Shown: positions 52,368 to 61,039 of the stretch, one piece after another | How positions within the stretch are numbered: the first letter of the stretch is position 1 | Layout of the letters: every line of letters begins with the position of its first letter | Source: Roseomonas indoligenes | GTDB taxonomy: Bacteria > Pseudomonadota > Alphaproteobacteria > Acetobacterales > Acetobacteraceae | DNA length: 64,000 nucleotides | NCBI RefSeq assembly: GCF_017813365.1 | Contig: NZ_JAGIZA010000012.1 | Span: 62,001 to 126,000 of the forward strand | Direction of reading: 5' to 3' | Notes under the pieces: generated by a model | Databases searched by the model: none | What the model was told of the DNA's origin: nothing | The model's input: only the letters and a program-made list of their open reading frames with translations | Program-made: the position numbers and the translations under genes

Positions 52368-52907
52368 CTAGCGGGCCGGGGTCGGCGTGGGATCCAGCGT
52401 CGCGGCCGCACCGGCTTCCCCGGGCATGATCTGGCGGAGGACTTCGTCCGGCACGGCGTCGAAACGCAGCCCGGCCTCGACGAAGAGACGGGCGGAGATG
52501 TGGCCGCGCCGATCCCACTCCGACTTCGTGCCGTTGCGCGGCGCCGCGGCCACCACGCGCCGGATCCCGGACTGGATGGAGAGCACGGCGCAGTGGTTGC
52601 AGACCGGCTTCCCCACGACATAGAGCGTGCAGCCCCTCGCCTCCCTTCCCGCGAAGAGGAGCGCGGACTGCTCGGCATGGACCATCATGTCGAGCTTGGT
52701 GGGCTTGTCGGAGAGGCGGTCCAGGTCGTCCTCGATCCGGTTGGGGAAGCCGTTGAAGCCCGTGGCGACGATGCGGTTGAGCTCCGGCGCAACGAGCACG
52801 GCGCCCACCCGGCCGCGCGGGTCCTTCGACCACTCCCGGATATGGGCCGCGAGGCCGAGATAACGGCGGTCCCAGCGCCCCAGGCCGGTGTCCTGGTCCT
52901 GCGTCAT
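52368..52907 (-). CDS. dCMP/cytidine deaminase-family protein (ComEB-like)
   Basis: 179 residues. The zinc site is complete: MVHAEQSALL (His and Glu of HAE) and GKPVCNHCAV (PxCxxC). SKDPRGRVGAVLVAPELN and ATGFNGFPNRIEDD are the substrate-side motifs of dCMP deaminase and ComEB. It would deaminate dCMP to dUMP for thymidylate synthesis, although the group also includes competence-linked proteins. The start MTQDQDTGLGRWDRRYLGLA has no signal peptide. Its ATG is 10 bases after the stop of the split kinase-Usp gene on the same strand. Confidence 0.9.
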   Translation of the reverse strand: MTQDQDTGLGRWDRRYLGLAAHIREWSKDPRGRVGAVLVAPELNRIVATGFNGFPNRIEDDLDRLSDKPTKLDMMVHAEQSALLFAGREARGCTLYVVGKPVCNHCAVLSIQSGIRRVVAAAPRNGTKSEWDRRGHISARLFVEAGLRFDAVPDEVLRQIMPGEAGAAATLDPTPTPAR

Positions 52908-52917
52908 GCCCGGTCCC

Positions 52918-54333
52918 TCACGATGTGCCCTCCCTTGCCCGGACCACGGTGACGCTGCACGGCGCCCGCGCCGCCACCTCGCCGGAGACGGAGCCGAGGA
53001 CGCTCCGCAGCACCGAGTTCGCCCGCGCGCCCATCACCACGTGATCCACCCCGTTGGCCTCCGCGTATTCCAGCAGGGCCACCGCGGCGGAAGACCCCTC
53101 CAGGACGTGGTAGGTGATGCGGCCCTCCTCCAGCCCCAAAGGCGCCGCCCAGTGGCTGAGCTCGGCGAGCCGCTGCACGCGGGCGGAGCGGCCCTGTTCG
53201 TCATGCGGCGTGTCGCCGGTGATGAAGCCGTCCAGCAGCACGTTCAGGCACGCCACGCGCGCCCCGGGCAGCGAGAGGAGCACGTTTCGCAGGCTGGCCC
53301 TGATGGCATCGGCCAGGGCCGGGCTGCCCTCCCGCAGGTCCAGCGCCACGGCGATGATAGGGGCGGAATGGGCGGTGGGCGCGGGCGGGCGGGCGGTGCC
53401 GGGGGTGCGGTCCAGGTTCACCCGGCGCTCCAGCACCGTCAGCCAGCCGTCGCGCCTCGCCTTCGTGGCGCGCGGGGTCAGGCGCACCGCCTCCGGGTTC
53501 CGCAGTTCGAAGGCGAGCTGGGCTGCACCGGGATGGCGGCGGGCCGGCTCCACCTCCAGGCAGCGCAGGATGATCTCCTGCAGCCAGGGCGGGATGTCGC
53601 GGCGCAGGCGCCGGGGCGGGTGCGGATCCCGCCACAGGCGCTTGCGAACCGCGGAGAGGTGCAGCGGCTCCCCGAAGGGAAGATGCCCGGTGGCGAGCTG
53701 GTAGAGCACCACGCCGAGGGAGAAGAGGTCGCTGCGCGGATCGTCCCGCCGACCCATCGCCTGGCCGGGCGACATTTAGGGGGCGGAGCCGTAGGGAAGG
53801 CGGAACTCCTCCGCGATCAGGTCCGGCAGGCGGCCATGATGGGCCAGGCCGTAGTCGATCAGCACCGCCTCGCCCCGCAGCCCGTCCGGGGTTTCACGAA
53901 ACAGGATGTTGGCGGGCTTCACGTCGAGATGCGTGACGCGCTGCCGGTGGATGGCCGCGAGCGCCAGCGCGACCTTCGCGCCGACGGCCGCCACCTCCTC
54001 CATGCTCAGGGGGAGGTGGCGCAGGCAGGATTCCAGGTTGGGGCCGGTGATGCGCTCCATTGCCAGGTAGGTCTGCGGGGCCTCGAACCCGGCTGCCGCG
54101 ACGAAGCGGGGCACGTGCGGGCCGGTGAGGCGGGGCAGGATCATCTGCTCCATCTCGAAGGAGACGATGTGGGCGGCGTCCGTCCCCTCCAGGTGGGGGA
54201 ATTTGATCACCAGCGGGATGGGGTGGTCTGGATGAGTCGCCTCGAAGACCGAAGCCATGCCGCTCTCGCGCATCGGCCTGCCGAGGGTGAAGCCGTCGAC
54301 GGTCTCGCCCTGGTGCGGGCGGCGGGGGGCCAT
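52918..54333 (-). pseudogene. Serine/threonine protein kinase-UspA fusion interrupted by one in-frame TAA
   Basis: The frame is open for 185 codons from ATG 54333, has TAA at 53776-53778, and continues in the same frame for 285 codons to 52918. The first part holds the kinase N-lobe (Lys44 in VIKFP), the catalytic loop HLDVKPANILF (Asp137, Asn142, with no Arg before the Asp) and LIDYGLA (Asp160 of a DYG). The second part resumes MSPGQAMGRRDDPRSDLFSLG, the activation-segment end of the same kinase. Joined, the site reads YGSAP-stop-MSPGQ, and the stop sits exactly where family members have Tyr. The C-terminal part is a UspA domain (VMGARANSVLRSVLGSVSGE). So a single TAC or TAT to TAA change broke the gene. 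Sequencing error and stop readthrough are the alternatives. The second half could start at the ATG abutting the stop. Confidence 0.85.
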
Positions 54334-54335
54334 GG

Positions 54336-55073
54336 TCAGGTGCCGGAGAAGAGGCGGGTGGCGAGCGATTCCGGCAGTCCGGCGCGGCGGATCTTCGCCG
54401 CGGCCGTCTCGACGTCGTAGGGCACGCGCATCCAGCGAATCTCGGCCGTCTCCTCGTCCAGCAGGGCGTAGCAGGCGGCCGGGTCACCATCCCGCGGCTG
54501 GCCGACGGAGCCCATCACGGCCAGCCAGCGGCGGGCGCGGGAGAGCGGGATGGGGGAGTCGTGGGTGGGGGCGAAGGCCGTGCACTTGTCCGCCGCCGTC
54601 AGGCCGAAGAGGCGGGGGACGTGGACGTGGCCGCAGATCGTGACGCGGGCCGGATTGCCCTCGAAGCTGCGGCGGGCCTCCTCGGCGTTGGTGACGTAGC
54701 GCCACTCCTCGGGGGCGGAGGCGTCGGCGTGGACGTAGAGGGTATCGCCCTCCGCGTGCTCCATCGGCAGGGTCTTCAGGAAGGCGGCGGCATCGGGGGA
54801 GAGTTGCTCGCGGGTCCAGGCGATGGCGGCGGCCGCGCGGCCGGTCATACCCCTGGGGCCGGTGAGGATGGCCTGGTCGTGGTTGCCGAGGATGGCGACG
54901 GCGCCATGGGCGATGCGGTCCATGACGGTGCGGAGGCACCAGGCCGGGTCGGCACCGTAGCCGACATAGTCGCCGAGGAAGATGAAGCGGGTCGCACCGG
55001 CGCGGTCCGCATGCTCGAGGCAGGCGGAGAGGGCCTCGCGGTTGGCGTGAATGTCGGAGAGGATGGCGATCAT
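54336..55073 (-). CDS. Metallophosphoesterase (calcineurin-like)
   Basis: 245 residues. Motifs in order: LSDIHANREAL (D, H), FIFLGDYVGYGADP (GD), AILGNHDQAI (GNHD), TLYVHADAS and TICGHVHVPRLFG (GHxH). This is the full set for a two-metal phosphoesterase of the YfcE/PP1-like clan. The start MIAILSDIHAN (55073) puts the first Asp at residue 7. The kinase-Usp gene begins 2 bases after its stop, so a kinase and a phosphatase-like enzyme are produced from one message. The substrate is unknown. Confidence 0.9.
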   Translation of the reverse strand: MIAILSDIHANREALSACLEHADRAGATRFIFLGDYVGYGADPAWCLRTVMDRIAHGAVAILGNHDQAILTGPRGMTGRAAAAIAWTREQLSPDAAAFLKTLPMEHAEGDTLYVHADASAPEEWRYVTNAEEARRSFEGNPARVTICGHVHVPRLFGLTAADKCTAFAPTHDSPIPLSRARRWLAVMGSVGQPRDGDPAACYALLDEETAEIRWMRVPYDVETAAAKIRRAGLPESLATRLFSGT

Positions 55074-55117
55074 CGCAGCGCGGAGTTTGGCCCTCTCCTC
55101 GCCTTCCTGAAAGGGCG

Positions 55118-55146
55118 TTGCCATTCCGGGGGGCACCCCTTATACC
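55118..55146 (+). promoter_or_regulatory. Promoter of the rpmI-rplT-pheST genes
   Basis: TTGCCA (55118-55123) and TATACC (55141-55146) are 17 bases apart, a canonical sigma-70 spacing. The start near 55153 gives a leader of about 130 bases, divergent from the metallophosphoesterase. Confidence 0.6.
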
Positions 55147-55270
55147 CCGCGCTCCCACGCGCCCCGGGCTTCTCTGGGCTGCCCGGCCGTGGTCCCGGCC
55201 CCCGCCGCATGGTGCGGCCCGCTCCCGCAAGGAAGCGGCGCAAGGTGGGGCCGTCCATCCCCCGACCATG

Positions 55271-55276
55271 AGGAGG
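55271..55276 (+). promoter_or_regulatory. Strong Shine-Dalgarno of rpmI
   Basis: AGGAGG, fully complementary to the 16S rRNA tail, ends 5 bases before the ATG at 55282 and fixes this start over an earlier in-frame GTG at 55189. Confidence 0.85.
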
Positions 55277-55281
55277 ACCAA

Positions 55282-55482
55282 ATGCCCAAGATGAAGACGA
55301 CGTCTTCGGCCAAGAAGCGCTTCAAGATCACGGCCACCGGCAAGGTTCTCGCCGGGCCTGGCAAGAAGCGCCACAACCTCTCCGCCCGCTCGCAGAAGGT
55401 GAAGCGCCAGAACCGCGGCAATCAGGTGCTGCGCGATCAGGACGCGAAGACCGTCATGCAGTGGCTGCCCTACGGCCTGTAA
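55282..55482 (+). CDS. rpmI: 50S ribosomal protein L35
   Basis: 66 residues, the standard size. [20 protein letters not shown], then [20 protein letters not shown] are the hallmark basic segments. It binds 23S rRNA late in 50S assembly. It is followed after 20 bases by rplT. infC, often found upstream, is not present; the gene begins its own transcript here. Confidence 0.97.
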   Translation: MPKMKTTSSAKKRFKITATGKVLAGPGKKRHNLSARSQKVKRQNRGNQVLRDQDAKTVMQWLPYGL

Positions 55483-55502
55483 GCGAGAGAGGAGACAGAT
55501 AA

Positions 55503-55877
55503 ATGGCTCGTGTTAAGCGCGGCGTCACCGCCCACGCCCGTCACAAGAAGGTCCTCAAGCTCGCCAAGGGCTATGTGGGTCGTTCCTCCACCGCCTACCG
55601 CCCCGCGCTTGAGCGGGTCGAGAAGGCGCTGCAGTACGCCTACCGCGACCGCCGCAACAAGAAGCGCGACTTCCGCGGCCTGTGGATCCAGCGCATCAAC
55701 GCCGCCTGCCGCGAGAACGGGATCGTCTACTCCCGCTTCATCGCCGGCCTGAAGGCCGCGGGAATCGAGCTGGACCGCAAGGTCCTGGCCGCCATCGCCT
55801 ATGACGACGCCGCGTCCTTCGCGGGCCTCGTCGAGAAGGCCAAGGCGTCCCTCCCCGCCCAGGCTCCCGCCGCCTGA
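55503..55877 (+). CDS. rplT: 50S ribosomal protein L20
   Basis: 124 residues. [36 protein letters not shown] and [20 protein letters not shown] are typical L20 sequence; the C-terminal globular part begins about residue 60. L20 is an assembly protein for 23S rRNA and in some bacteria represses its own operon. GGAG lies before the ATG (gagaggagacagataaatg). A large hairpin follows before pheS. Confidence 0.97.
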   Translation: MARVKRGVTAHARHKKVLKLAKGYVGRSSTAYRPALERVEKALQYAYRDRRNKKRDFRGLWIQRINAACRENGIVYSRFIAGLKAAGIELDRKVLAAIAYDDAASFAGLVEKAKASLPAQAPAA

Positions 55878-55883
55878 GCACCG

Positions 55884-55903
55884 CCGGGCGTTAACGCGCC
55901 CGG
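55884..55903 (+). promoter_or_regulatory. Small hairpin after rplT
   Basis: A 7-base stem (55884-55890 with 55897-55903) with a 6-base loop directly follows the rplT stop. It is a candidate first arm of an attenuator or a transcript 3' end. Confidence 0.5.
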
Positions 55904-55913
55904 ACTGAATACG

Positions 55914-55960
55914 CCAAGGGCCGCTTCCGCCGGGACCACTCCCGGCGGCGCGGCCCTTGG
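55914..55960 (+). promoter_or_regulatory. Large hairpin between rplT and pheS (attenuator or terminator-like)
   Basis: An outer 11-base stem (55914-55924 with 55950-55960) encloses an inner 9-base stem (55927-55935 with 55940-55948) with a 4-base loop. A small asymmetric bulge lies between them. Only a weak T-containing run (tctatct) follows, so full termination is doubtful; partial termination or attenuation ahead of pheST fits better. Confidence 0.7.
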
Positions 55961-55994
55961 TCTATCTGGACCCCGACAGAGGACAGGGCCGGGA

Positions 55995-57080
55995 ATGGCT
56001 GACGATCTCGACATGCTGCGCGCCTCCATCGAGGCGGCGATCGCGGAGGCGGCGGACCCCCGCGCCCTGGACGCCGTGCGCGTCTCCGCCCTGGGCAAGA
56101 GCGGCGAGGTCACCGGCCTGCTGAAGGGCCTGGGAGCGCTTCCGCCGGAGGAGCGCAAGGCGCGCGGCGCCGAGGTGAACGTCCTGAAGGCCGGGATCGA
56201 GCGCGCTCTGGAGAGCCGGCGCGCGACGCTGGAGGCCTTCGCGCTGGACGCCCGGCTGGCGGCGGAGCGGATGGACGTCTCCCTGCCCCCGCGCCCCTTC
56301 GCGCCTACGGGGCCGGAGGCCGGGTCCATCCACCCGATCTCCCGCACCATGGAGGAGCTGATCGCGCTATTCGGCGCCATGGGCTTCAAGGTGGCGGAAG
56401 GCCCGGACATCGAGGGCGACTGGCACAACTTCTCCGCCCTTAACATTCCCGACCACCATCCGGCGCGGCAGGACCACGACACCTTCTACCTGACCCCGCC
56501 GGAGCCGGGTGGGCGCCGCCCGGTGTTGCGGACCCACACCAGCCCCGTGCAGATCCGCACCATGCTGAGCCAGGAACCGCCGATCCGCGTGATCGTCCCC
56601 GGCCGCACCTGGCGCGCGGACCACGACGCGACCCACTCCCCCATGTTCCATCAGGTGGAGGGGCTGGTGATCGGCCGCGACATCCACATGGGGCACCTGA
56701 AGGGCACGCTGATCGACTTCCTGCGCGCCTTCTTCGGCATCGCCGACCTGCCCGTGCGCTTCCGCGCCTCCTACTTCCCCTTCACCGAGCCCTCGATGGA
56801 AGTGGATATCGGATGGAGCCGGAAGACGGGCGAGCTCGGCAGTGGCGGCGACTGGCTGGAAATCCTGGGCAGCGGCATGGTCCACCCGAAGGTGCTGGCC
56901 AATGTCGGGCTGGACCCGCGCGTGTGGCAGGGCTTCGCCTTCGGCATGGGGATCGAGCGAATCACCATGCTGAAGCACGGCATCCCCGACCTGCGGCCCT
57001 TCTACGAGGCCGATCTGCGCTGGCTGCGTCACTACGCCACCAGCCCACTCTCCCCCTTCACCCTGCACGACGCGGCGTAA
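55995..57080 (+). CDS. pheS: Phenylalanine-tRNA ligase alpha subunit
   Basis: 361 residues. An N-terminal coiled coil (about 1-85) is followed by the class II core: [20 protein letters not shown] (motif 1), [34 protein letters not shown] (motif 2 area) and [20 protein letters not shown] (motif 3). [18 protein letters not shown] is also typical. It joins PheT as an alpha2beta2 enzyme. The ATG is 34 bases beyond the hairpin; pheT starts 6 bases after the stop. Confidence 0.97.
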   Translation: MADDLDMLRASIEAAIAEAADPRALDAVRVSALGKSGEVTGLLKGLGALPPEERKARGAEVNVLKAGIERALESRRATLEAFALDARLAAERMDVSLPPRPFAPTGPEAGSIHPISRTMEELIALFGAMGFKVAEGPDIEGDWHNFSALNIPDHHPARQDHDTFYLTPPEPGGRRPVLRTHTSPVQIRTMLSQEPPIRVIVPGRTWRADHDATHSPMFHQVEGLVIGRDIHMGHLKGTLIDFLRAFFGIADLPVRFRASYFPFTEPSMEVDIGWSRKTGELGSGGDWLEILGSGMVHPKVLANVGLDPRVWQGFAFGMGIERITMLKHGIPDLRPFYEADLRWLRHYATSPLSPFTLHDAA

Positions 57081-57086
57081 GAGACG

Positions 57087-59582
57087 ATGAAGTTCACCCT
57101 CTCCTGGCTGCGCGACCACCTCGAGACCGAGGCGACGCTCGAGCAGATCCTCGCCACCCTCAACACCATCGGGCTCGAGGTTGAGGGCGTGGAGGACCGG
57201 GCCGCCGCCCTCGCGCCCTTCCGCATCGCCCATGTGGTGGAGGCTACGCCGCACCCGAACGCCGACCGGCTGCGCGCGCTGAAGGTGGATGTGGGCGACG
57301 GCACCCTCCGCAGCGTTGTCTGCGGCGCGCCGAACGCGCGCGCGGGGATGACGGGCGTCGCGGCGCTGCCCGGCGCCTTCGTGCCGGGCACGGGTATCAC
57401 GCTGAAGCAGGGCGAGATCCGCGGCGTGAAGAGCGAGGCTATGATGCTTTCCTCGCGGGAAATGGGCCTGGGCGACGACCATTCCGGCATCGTGGAGCTG
57501 CCGGAGGACGCGCCGGTGGGCGCCTCCTACGCCGAATGGGCCGGGCTGGGCGATCCGGTGATCGAGATCAGCGTCACGCCGAACCGTGGCGACGCGCTGG
57601 CCGTGCGCGGCATCGCGCGGGACCTCGCCGCCGCAGGGCTGGGGACGCTGAAGGCCCGCGAGCTCGTGCCGGTGACCCCCGCCTACGACACCCCGCTGCA
57701 CTGGACCATCGACGACCCGCGCGCCTGCATCCAGGTGCTCGGCCGCGCGGTGCGGGGCGTGACGAACGGCCCCTCGCCGAAGTGGCTGCAGGACCGGCTG
57801 ACGGCGATCGGGCTGCGGCCGATCAACGCGCTGGTGGACGTGACGAACTACTTCACCTTCGACCTCGGCCGCCCGCTGCACGTCTTCGACGTGGCGAAGG
57901 TGCGCGGCACGACCCTGACCATGCGGCTGGGGCGCGAGGGCGACGAGTACCTGGCGCTGAACGGCAAGACCTATCGCCCGACGCCGGAAGACATCGTCAT
58001 CACCGACGAGGCCGGGGTGGAAAGCCTCGCGGCCATCGTCGGCGGCGAGTCCACGGGCTGCGACGAGAACACGCGCGAGGTCTTCGTGGAGTGCGCGCTG
58101 TTCGACCCCGTGCGCATCGCCCTCACCGGCCGCCGGCACGGGGTGCACAGCGACGCGCGAGCGCGGAACGAGCGCGGGCTGGACCCGGCCGCACAGCGCG
58201 TGATGCTCGAAGCGGCCACGCGGATGATCATCGACCTTTGCGGCGGAGAGGCGAGCACGGTCAGCGAGGCGGGCGCCGAGCCCGCCTGGCAGCGCGAGGC
58301 GACCTTGCGCTACGAGCGGATCGCGGGTCTCGGCGGCTCCGGCATCCCGGCCGAGGCGGCGGTCAACTCGCTGGAGCGGTTGGGCTTCGCCATCGTCGCG
58401 AAGGATGGGGCCGAGGTGACGGTGGCCGTTCCCTCCTGGCGGAACGACATCGCCTCCTCCCGATCCGCCTATCGCGCCGGCGGCACGGAGCTGACGCAGG
58501 AGCCGGGGATCGATCCGGCCCGCGCCCGGGCAGCCGCGGAAGGCGCCGATGCGGTGGAGGCCGAGTGCGACCTGCTGGAGGAGGTGCTGCGGCTGGAGGG
58601 CCTGGACGCCATCCCGGCCGTGTCCCTCCCCGCCGAGGGCCGTCTCCCCCTGCCCGCCCTCACCCCGCGCCAGAGCCGCGCGGCGCTGGCCCGGCGCGTG
58701 CTGGCGTCCCGCGGGCTGGCGGAGGCGGTGACCTTTGGCTTCACCGCGCGCGGCACCGCCGCCCTGTTCGGCGGGGCACCGGAGGAGCTGCGGGTGGAAA
58801 ACCCGATCGCCGCCGACCTGGACCAGATGCGGCCGACCCCGGTCGCAACGCTGCTGCTGGCGGCTGGGCGGAACGCGGCGCGGGGTTACGCGGACGTGTC
58901 GCTCTTCGAAATCGGCGCCTCCTACGCCGCGCCCACGCCGGAAGGGCAACTCGCCACGGCCGCGGGCGTGCGGCTCGGGCAGACGCCGCGCCACTGGGAA
59001 GCCAAGCCGCGGGCTTTCGACGCGCTGGACGCCAAGGGCGATGCACTGGCGGTGCTGCTGGCGCTCGGCGTCTCGCCCGCGGCGCTGAGCGTCACCACGG
59101 ACGCGCCGGGCTACTACCACCCCGGCCGCTCCGGCGTGCTGCGGAGCGGCCCGAAGCTGCCGCTCGCCCGCTTCGGGGAGTTGCACCCGCGCGTGCTCTC
59201 CGCACTCGGCATCGACGGCCCGGCAGTTGCCTTCGAGGTGCTGCTGGATCCGATCCCTGAGCCGAAGCGGCGGAAGAAATCGGCCCCGGACCTGGCCGCC
59301 TTCCAGCCCGTGCGCCGCGACCTCGCCTTCCTCGTGGACGCCACGGTACAGGCCGACGCGCTGCTGCGCGCAGCCCGGAACGCGGAGAAAGCGCTGGTGG
59401 CCGAGGTATCGCTCTTCGACCTCTACGCCGGCGACCGCCTGCCCGAGGGCAAGGTCTCCCTCGCGCTGGAGGTGGTGCTGCAGCCGCGCGAGCGGACGCT
59501 GACGGATGCGGAGATCGAGGCGGTGATCGCCAAGGTCGTCGCGGCCGTGACCAAGGCCACGGGCGCGACCCTGCGGGGCTGA
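57087..59582 (+). CDS. pheT: Phenylalanine-tRNA ligase beta subunit
   Basis: 831 residues. B1/EMAP-like N-terminus (MKFTLSWLRDHLETEATLEQ), tRNA-binding domain with VCGAPNARAGM, B3/B4 editing core (GRRHGVHSDARARNERGLDP), B5 domain and C-terminal FDX-ACB domain (FQPVRRDLAFLVD). In the B5 domain, PSWRNDI and ECDLLEEVLRLEGLDAIP are usually separated by only a few residues, but here about 37 residues (SSRSAYRAGGTELTQEPGID and onward) lie between. The frame stays open and codon use is normal, so this is an insertion, not a frameshift. Confidence 0.96.
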   Translation: MKFTLSWLRDHLETEATLEQILATLNTIGLEVEGVEDRAAALAPFRIAHVVEATPHPNADRLRALKVDVGDGTLRSVVCGAPNARAGMTGVAALPGAFVPGTGITLKQGEIRGVKSEAMMLSSREMGLGDDHSGIVELPEDAPVGASYAEWAGLGDPVIEISVTPNRGDALAVRGIARDLAAAGLGTLKARELVPVTPAYDTPLHWTIDDPRACIQVLGRAVRGVTNGPSPKWLQDRLTAIGLRPINALVDVTNYFTFDLGRPLHVFDVAKVRGTTLTMRLGREGDEYLALNGKTYRPTPEDIVITDEAGVESLAAIVGGESTGCDENTREVFVECALFDPVRIALTGRRHGVHSDARARNERGLDPAAQRVMLEAATRMIIDLCGGEASTVSEAGAEPAWQREATLRYERIAGLGGSGIPAEAAVNSLERLGFAIVAKDGAEVTVAVPSWRNDIASSRSAYRAGGTELTQEPGIDPARARAAAEGADAVEAECDLLEEVLRLEGLDAIPAVSLPAEGRLPLPALTPRQSRAALARRVLASRGLAEAVTFGFTARGTAALFGGAPEELRVENPIAADLDQMRPTPVATLLLAAGRNAARGYADVSLFEIGASYAAPTPEGQLATAAGVRLGQTPRHWEAKPRAFDALDAKGDALAVLLALGVSPAALSVTTDAPGYYHPGRSGVLRSGPKLPLARFGELHPRVLSALGIDGPAVAFEVLLDPIPEPKRRKKSAPDLAAFQPVRRDLAFLVDATVQADALLRAARNAEKALVAEVSLFDLYAGDRLPEGKVSLALEVVLQPRERTLTDAEIEAVIAKVVAAVTKATGATLRG

Positions 59583-59598
59583 ACCCGGCGTGCTAGGC

Positions 59599-59628
59599 TT
59601 CCTGGGCGCCCGCCAAGGCGCCCAGGAA
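59599..59628 (+). terminator. Perfect 12-base-stem hairpin after pheT
   Basis: ttcctgggcgcc (59599-59610) pairs fully with ggcgcccaggaa (59617-59628) around a 6-base loop, 16 bases beyond the pheT stop. No T run follows on either strand, so it may act with other factors or as an mRNA 3' stabiliser rather than as a classical terminator. Confidence 0.6.
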
Positions 59629-59640
59629 ACGGAAACGCCT

Positions 59641-60216
59641 ATGCCGAACGACGCCGCCCGCCCCTTCCGCTATCCCGTGCCCGATCTGGCGGAGCTGCCG
59701 GACGACATCCGGGAGAAGATCCTGGCCGTGCAGGAGAAGGCGGGCTTCGTCCCCAACGTCTTCCTGCTGCTGGCCCGCCGCCCGGCGGAGTTTCGCGCCT
59801 TCGTGGCCTACCATGACGCGCTGATGGAGAAGCGGGAGGGGCTGACGATCGCGGAGCGCGAGATGATCGTGGTCGCCGTCTCCGCCGCGCATTCCTGCCA
59901 GTACTGCGTTGTGGCGCACGGGGCGATCCTGCGCGTGCGGGCGAAGGACCCGTTCATCGCGGACCTGGTGGCCACGAACTACCGCAAGGCCGGGCTGCCG
60001 CCCCGACACCGCGCCATGCTGGATTATGCGCTGAAGGTCGGCACCCAGTCCCATCTCGTCGGGGACGCCGACCACGCCGCTTTGGCCGAGGCCGGCTTCA
60101 CCGAGGACGAAGCCTGGGACATCGGGGCAATCGCCGCCTTCTTTTCTATGTCCAACCGCCTGGCCAACGCCACGGACCTGCGCCCGAACCGGGAGTTCCA
60201 CGGCCTCGGGCGCTAG
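59641..60216 (+). CDS. AhpD/carboxymuconolactone decarboxylase-family peroxidase-related protein
   Basis: 191 residues from ATG 59641. The active motif is CQYCVVAHG with Cys86, Cys89 and His93 (CxxC...H), as in AhpD-like alkylhydroperoxidases. AREMIVVAVSAAHSCQ and AFFSMSNRLANATDL are family segments. It would reduce peroxides through the disulfide or act on a related lactone. An earlier in-frame start would lie inside the hairpin, so I reject it. It is convergent with the ferric reductase gene by 4 bases. Confidence 0.88.
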   Translation: MPNDAARPFRYPVPDLAELPDDIREKILAVQEKAGFVPNVFLLLARRPAEFRAFVAYHDALMEKREGLTIAEREMIVVAVSAAHSCQYCVVAHGAILRVRAKDPFIADLVATNYRKAGLPPRHRAMLDYALKVGTQSHLVGDADHAALAEAGFTEDEAWDIGAIAAFFSMSNRLANATDLRPNREFHGLGR

Positions 60217-60220
60217 GCCG

Positions 60221-61039
60221 TCAGTCCTCCACCGTCTCGTGCGCCCCGGCCGCACCGAGGCGCCAGTAGCCCGCGGCCTTCACCCGGTCCTTCGAAAGGC
60301 CGTGATGCTCCATCAGAAGGCGGCGGAGGCTCCGGGCCACCTCGATCTCGGCGGCGACCCAGGCGTGGCCGCTGCCGGGCGGCAGGGGGATCGCCCTCAG
60401 CGCGGCGCCCAGCCGGCCGGGACCGCCGGGCGGCGCGCCGTCGCGGCTGAGCCAGACCAGGTCCAGGCCCGCGCGCTCCGGCAGGGGCTGGCGCTCCGCC
60501 TCGTCCGCCACCTCGATGACGGCGATGACCCGCGCGGTGGCCGGCAGCTCCTCCAGCCGGCGGGAGATGGCGGGAATAGCCGTCTCATCCCCGGCGAGGA
60601 GGTACCAGTCCAGGTCGTCCGGCAGGATGAAGGATCCTTTCGGCCCGCCGACGCCGAGCTTCTGGCCCGGCGTCGCGGCCGCGGCCCATTCAGTGGCCGG
60701 GCCCGACTCGTGCACGGCGAAGTCGATGGAGAGTTCGCCCGCCGCCTGGTCGTAGCGGCGCGGGGTGTAGTCGCGGGCAATTGGGCGCGGCTTGCCCTCC
60801 GGCATCACCGGCCCGTTCGGGCCGAAATCCGGCATGGAGGGCTCCGCCTCGCCCGGGGCGGGGAAGAACAGCTTCACGTGGTCGTCGAAGCCGGGGCTGG
60901 CGAAACCCGCGAGATCCTCGCCGCCCAGGGTCACCCGGACCATGCGGGGCGTGATCCGCTCCACGCGCCGCACTGTCAGCATGCGGCGGCGGAGTTCGTG
61001 GCGGACCCGGCGGCCCAGCCTGCCTTGCGTCGCGCTCAT
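60221..61039 (-). CDS. yqjH: Siderophore-interacting protein: NAD(P)H-dependent ferric-siderophore reductase (YqjH-like)
   Basis: 272 residues. The FAD-binding half has DYTPRRYD (R-x-Y-(S/T) type), HESGPATEWAAAATPGQKLG and GGPKGSFILPDDLDWYLLAGDETAIPAI. The C-terminal half has VAAEIEVARSLRRLLMEH and KDRVKAAGYWRLG, as in E. coli YqjH and Vibrio ViuB. It releases iron from imported ferric chelates by reducing Fe(III). It starts at ATG 61039, sharing one base with the stop of the PadR gene before it. feoAB in this window would carry Fe(II). Confidence 0.92.
   Translation of the reverse strand: MSATQGRLGRRVRHELRRRMLTVRRVERITPRMVRVTLGGEDLAGFASPGFDDHVKLFFPAPGEAEPSMPDFGPNGPVMPEGKPRPIARDYTPRRYDQAAGELSIDFAVHESGPATEWAAAATPGQKLGVGGPKGSFILPDDLDWYLLAGDETAIPAISRRLEELPATARVIAVIEVADEAERQPLPERAGLDLVWLSRDGAPPGGPGRLGAALRAIPLPPGSGHAWVAAEIEVARSLRRLLMEHHGLSKDRVKAAGYWRLGAAGAHETVED

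Noticed and set aside
53773-53778. TAAATG as a normal stop-start junction of two separate genes
   Set aside because: Kinase motifs continue across it in the same frame, and the stop replaces a conserved Tyr codon.
58469-58600. Apparent frameshift in PheT
   Set aside because: The extra segment stays in frame with normal codons and the following motif is intact, so it is an insertion.
56367-59186. 939-codon minus-strand open frame across pheS-pheT
   Set aside because: It is antisense to both subunits of an essential enzyme and has no recognisable motif.
59599-59628. Hairpin as a classical intrinsic terminator
   Set aside because: There is no T run on either side. It is kept only as a possible 3' structure.
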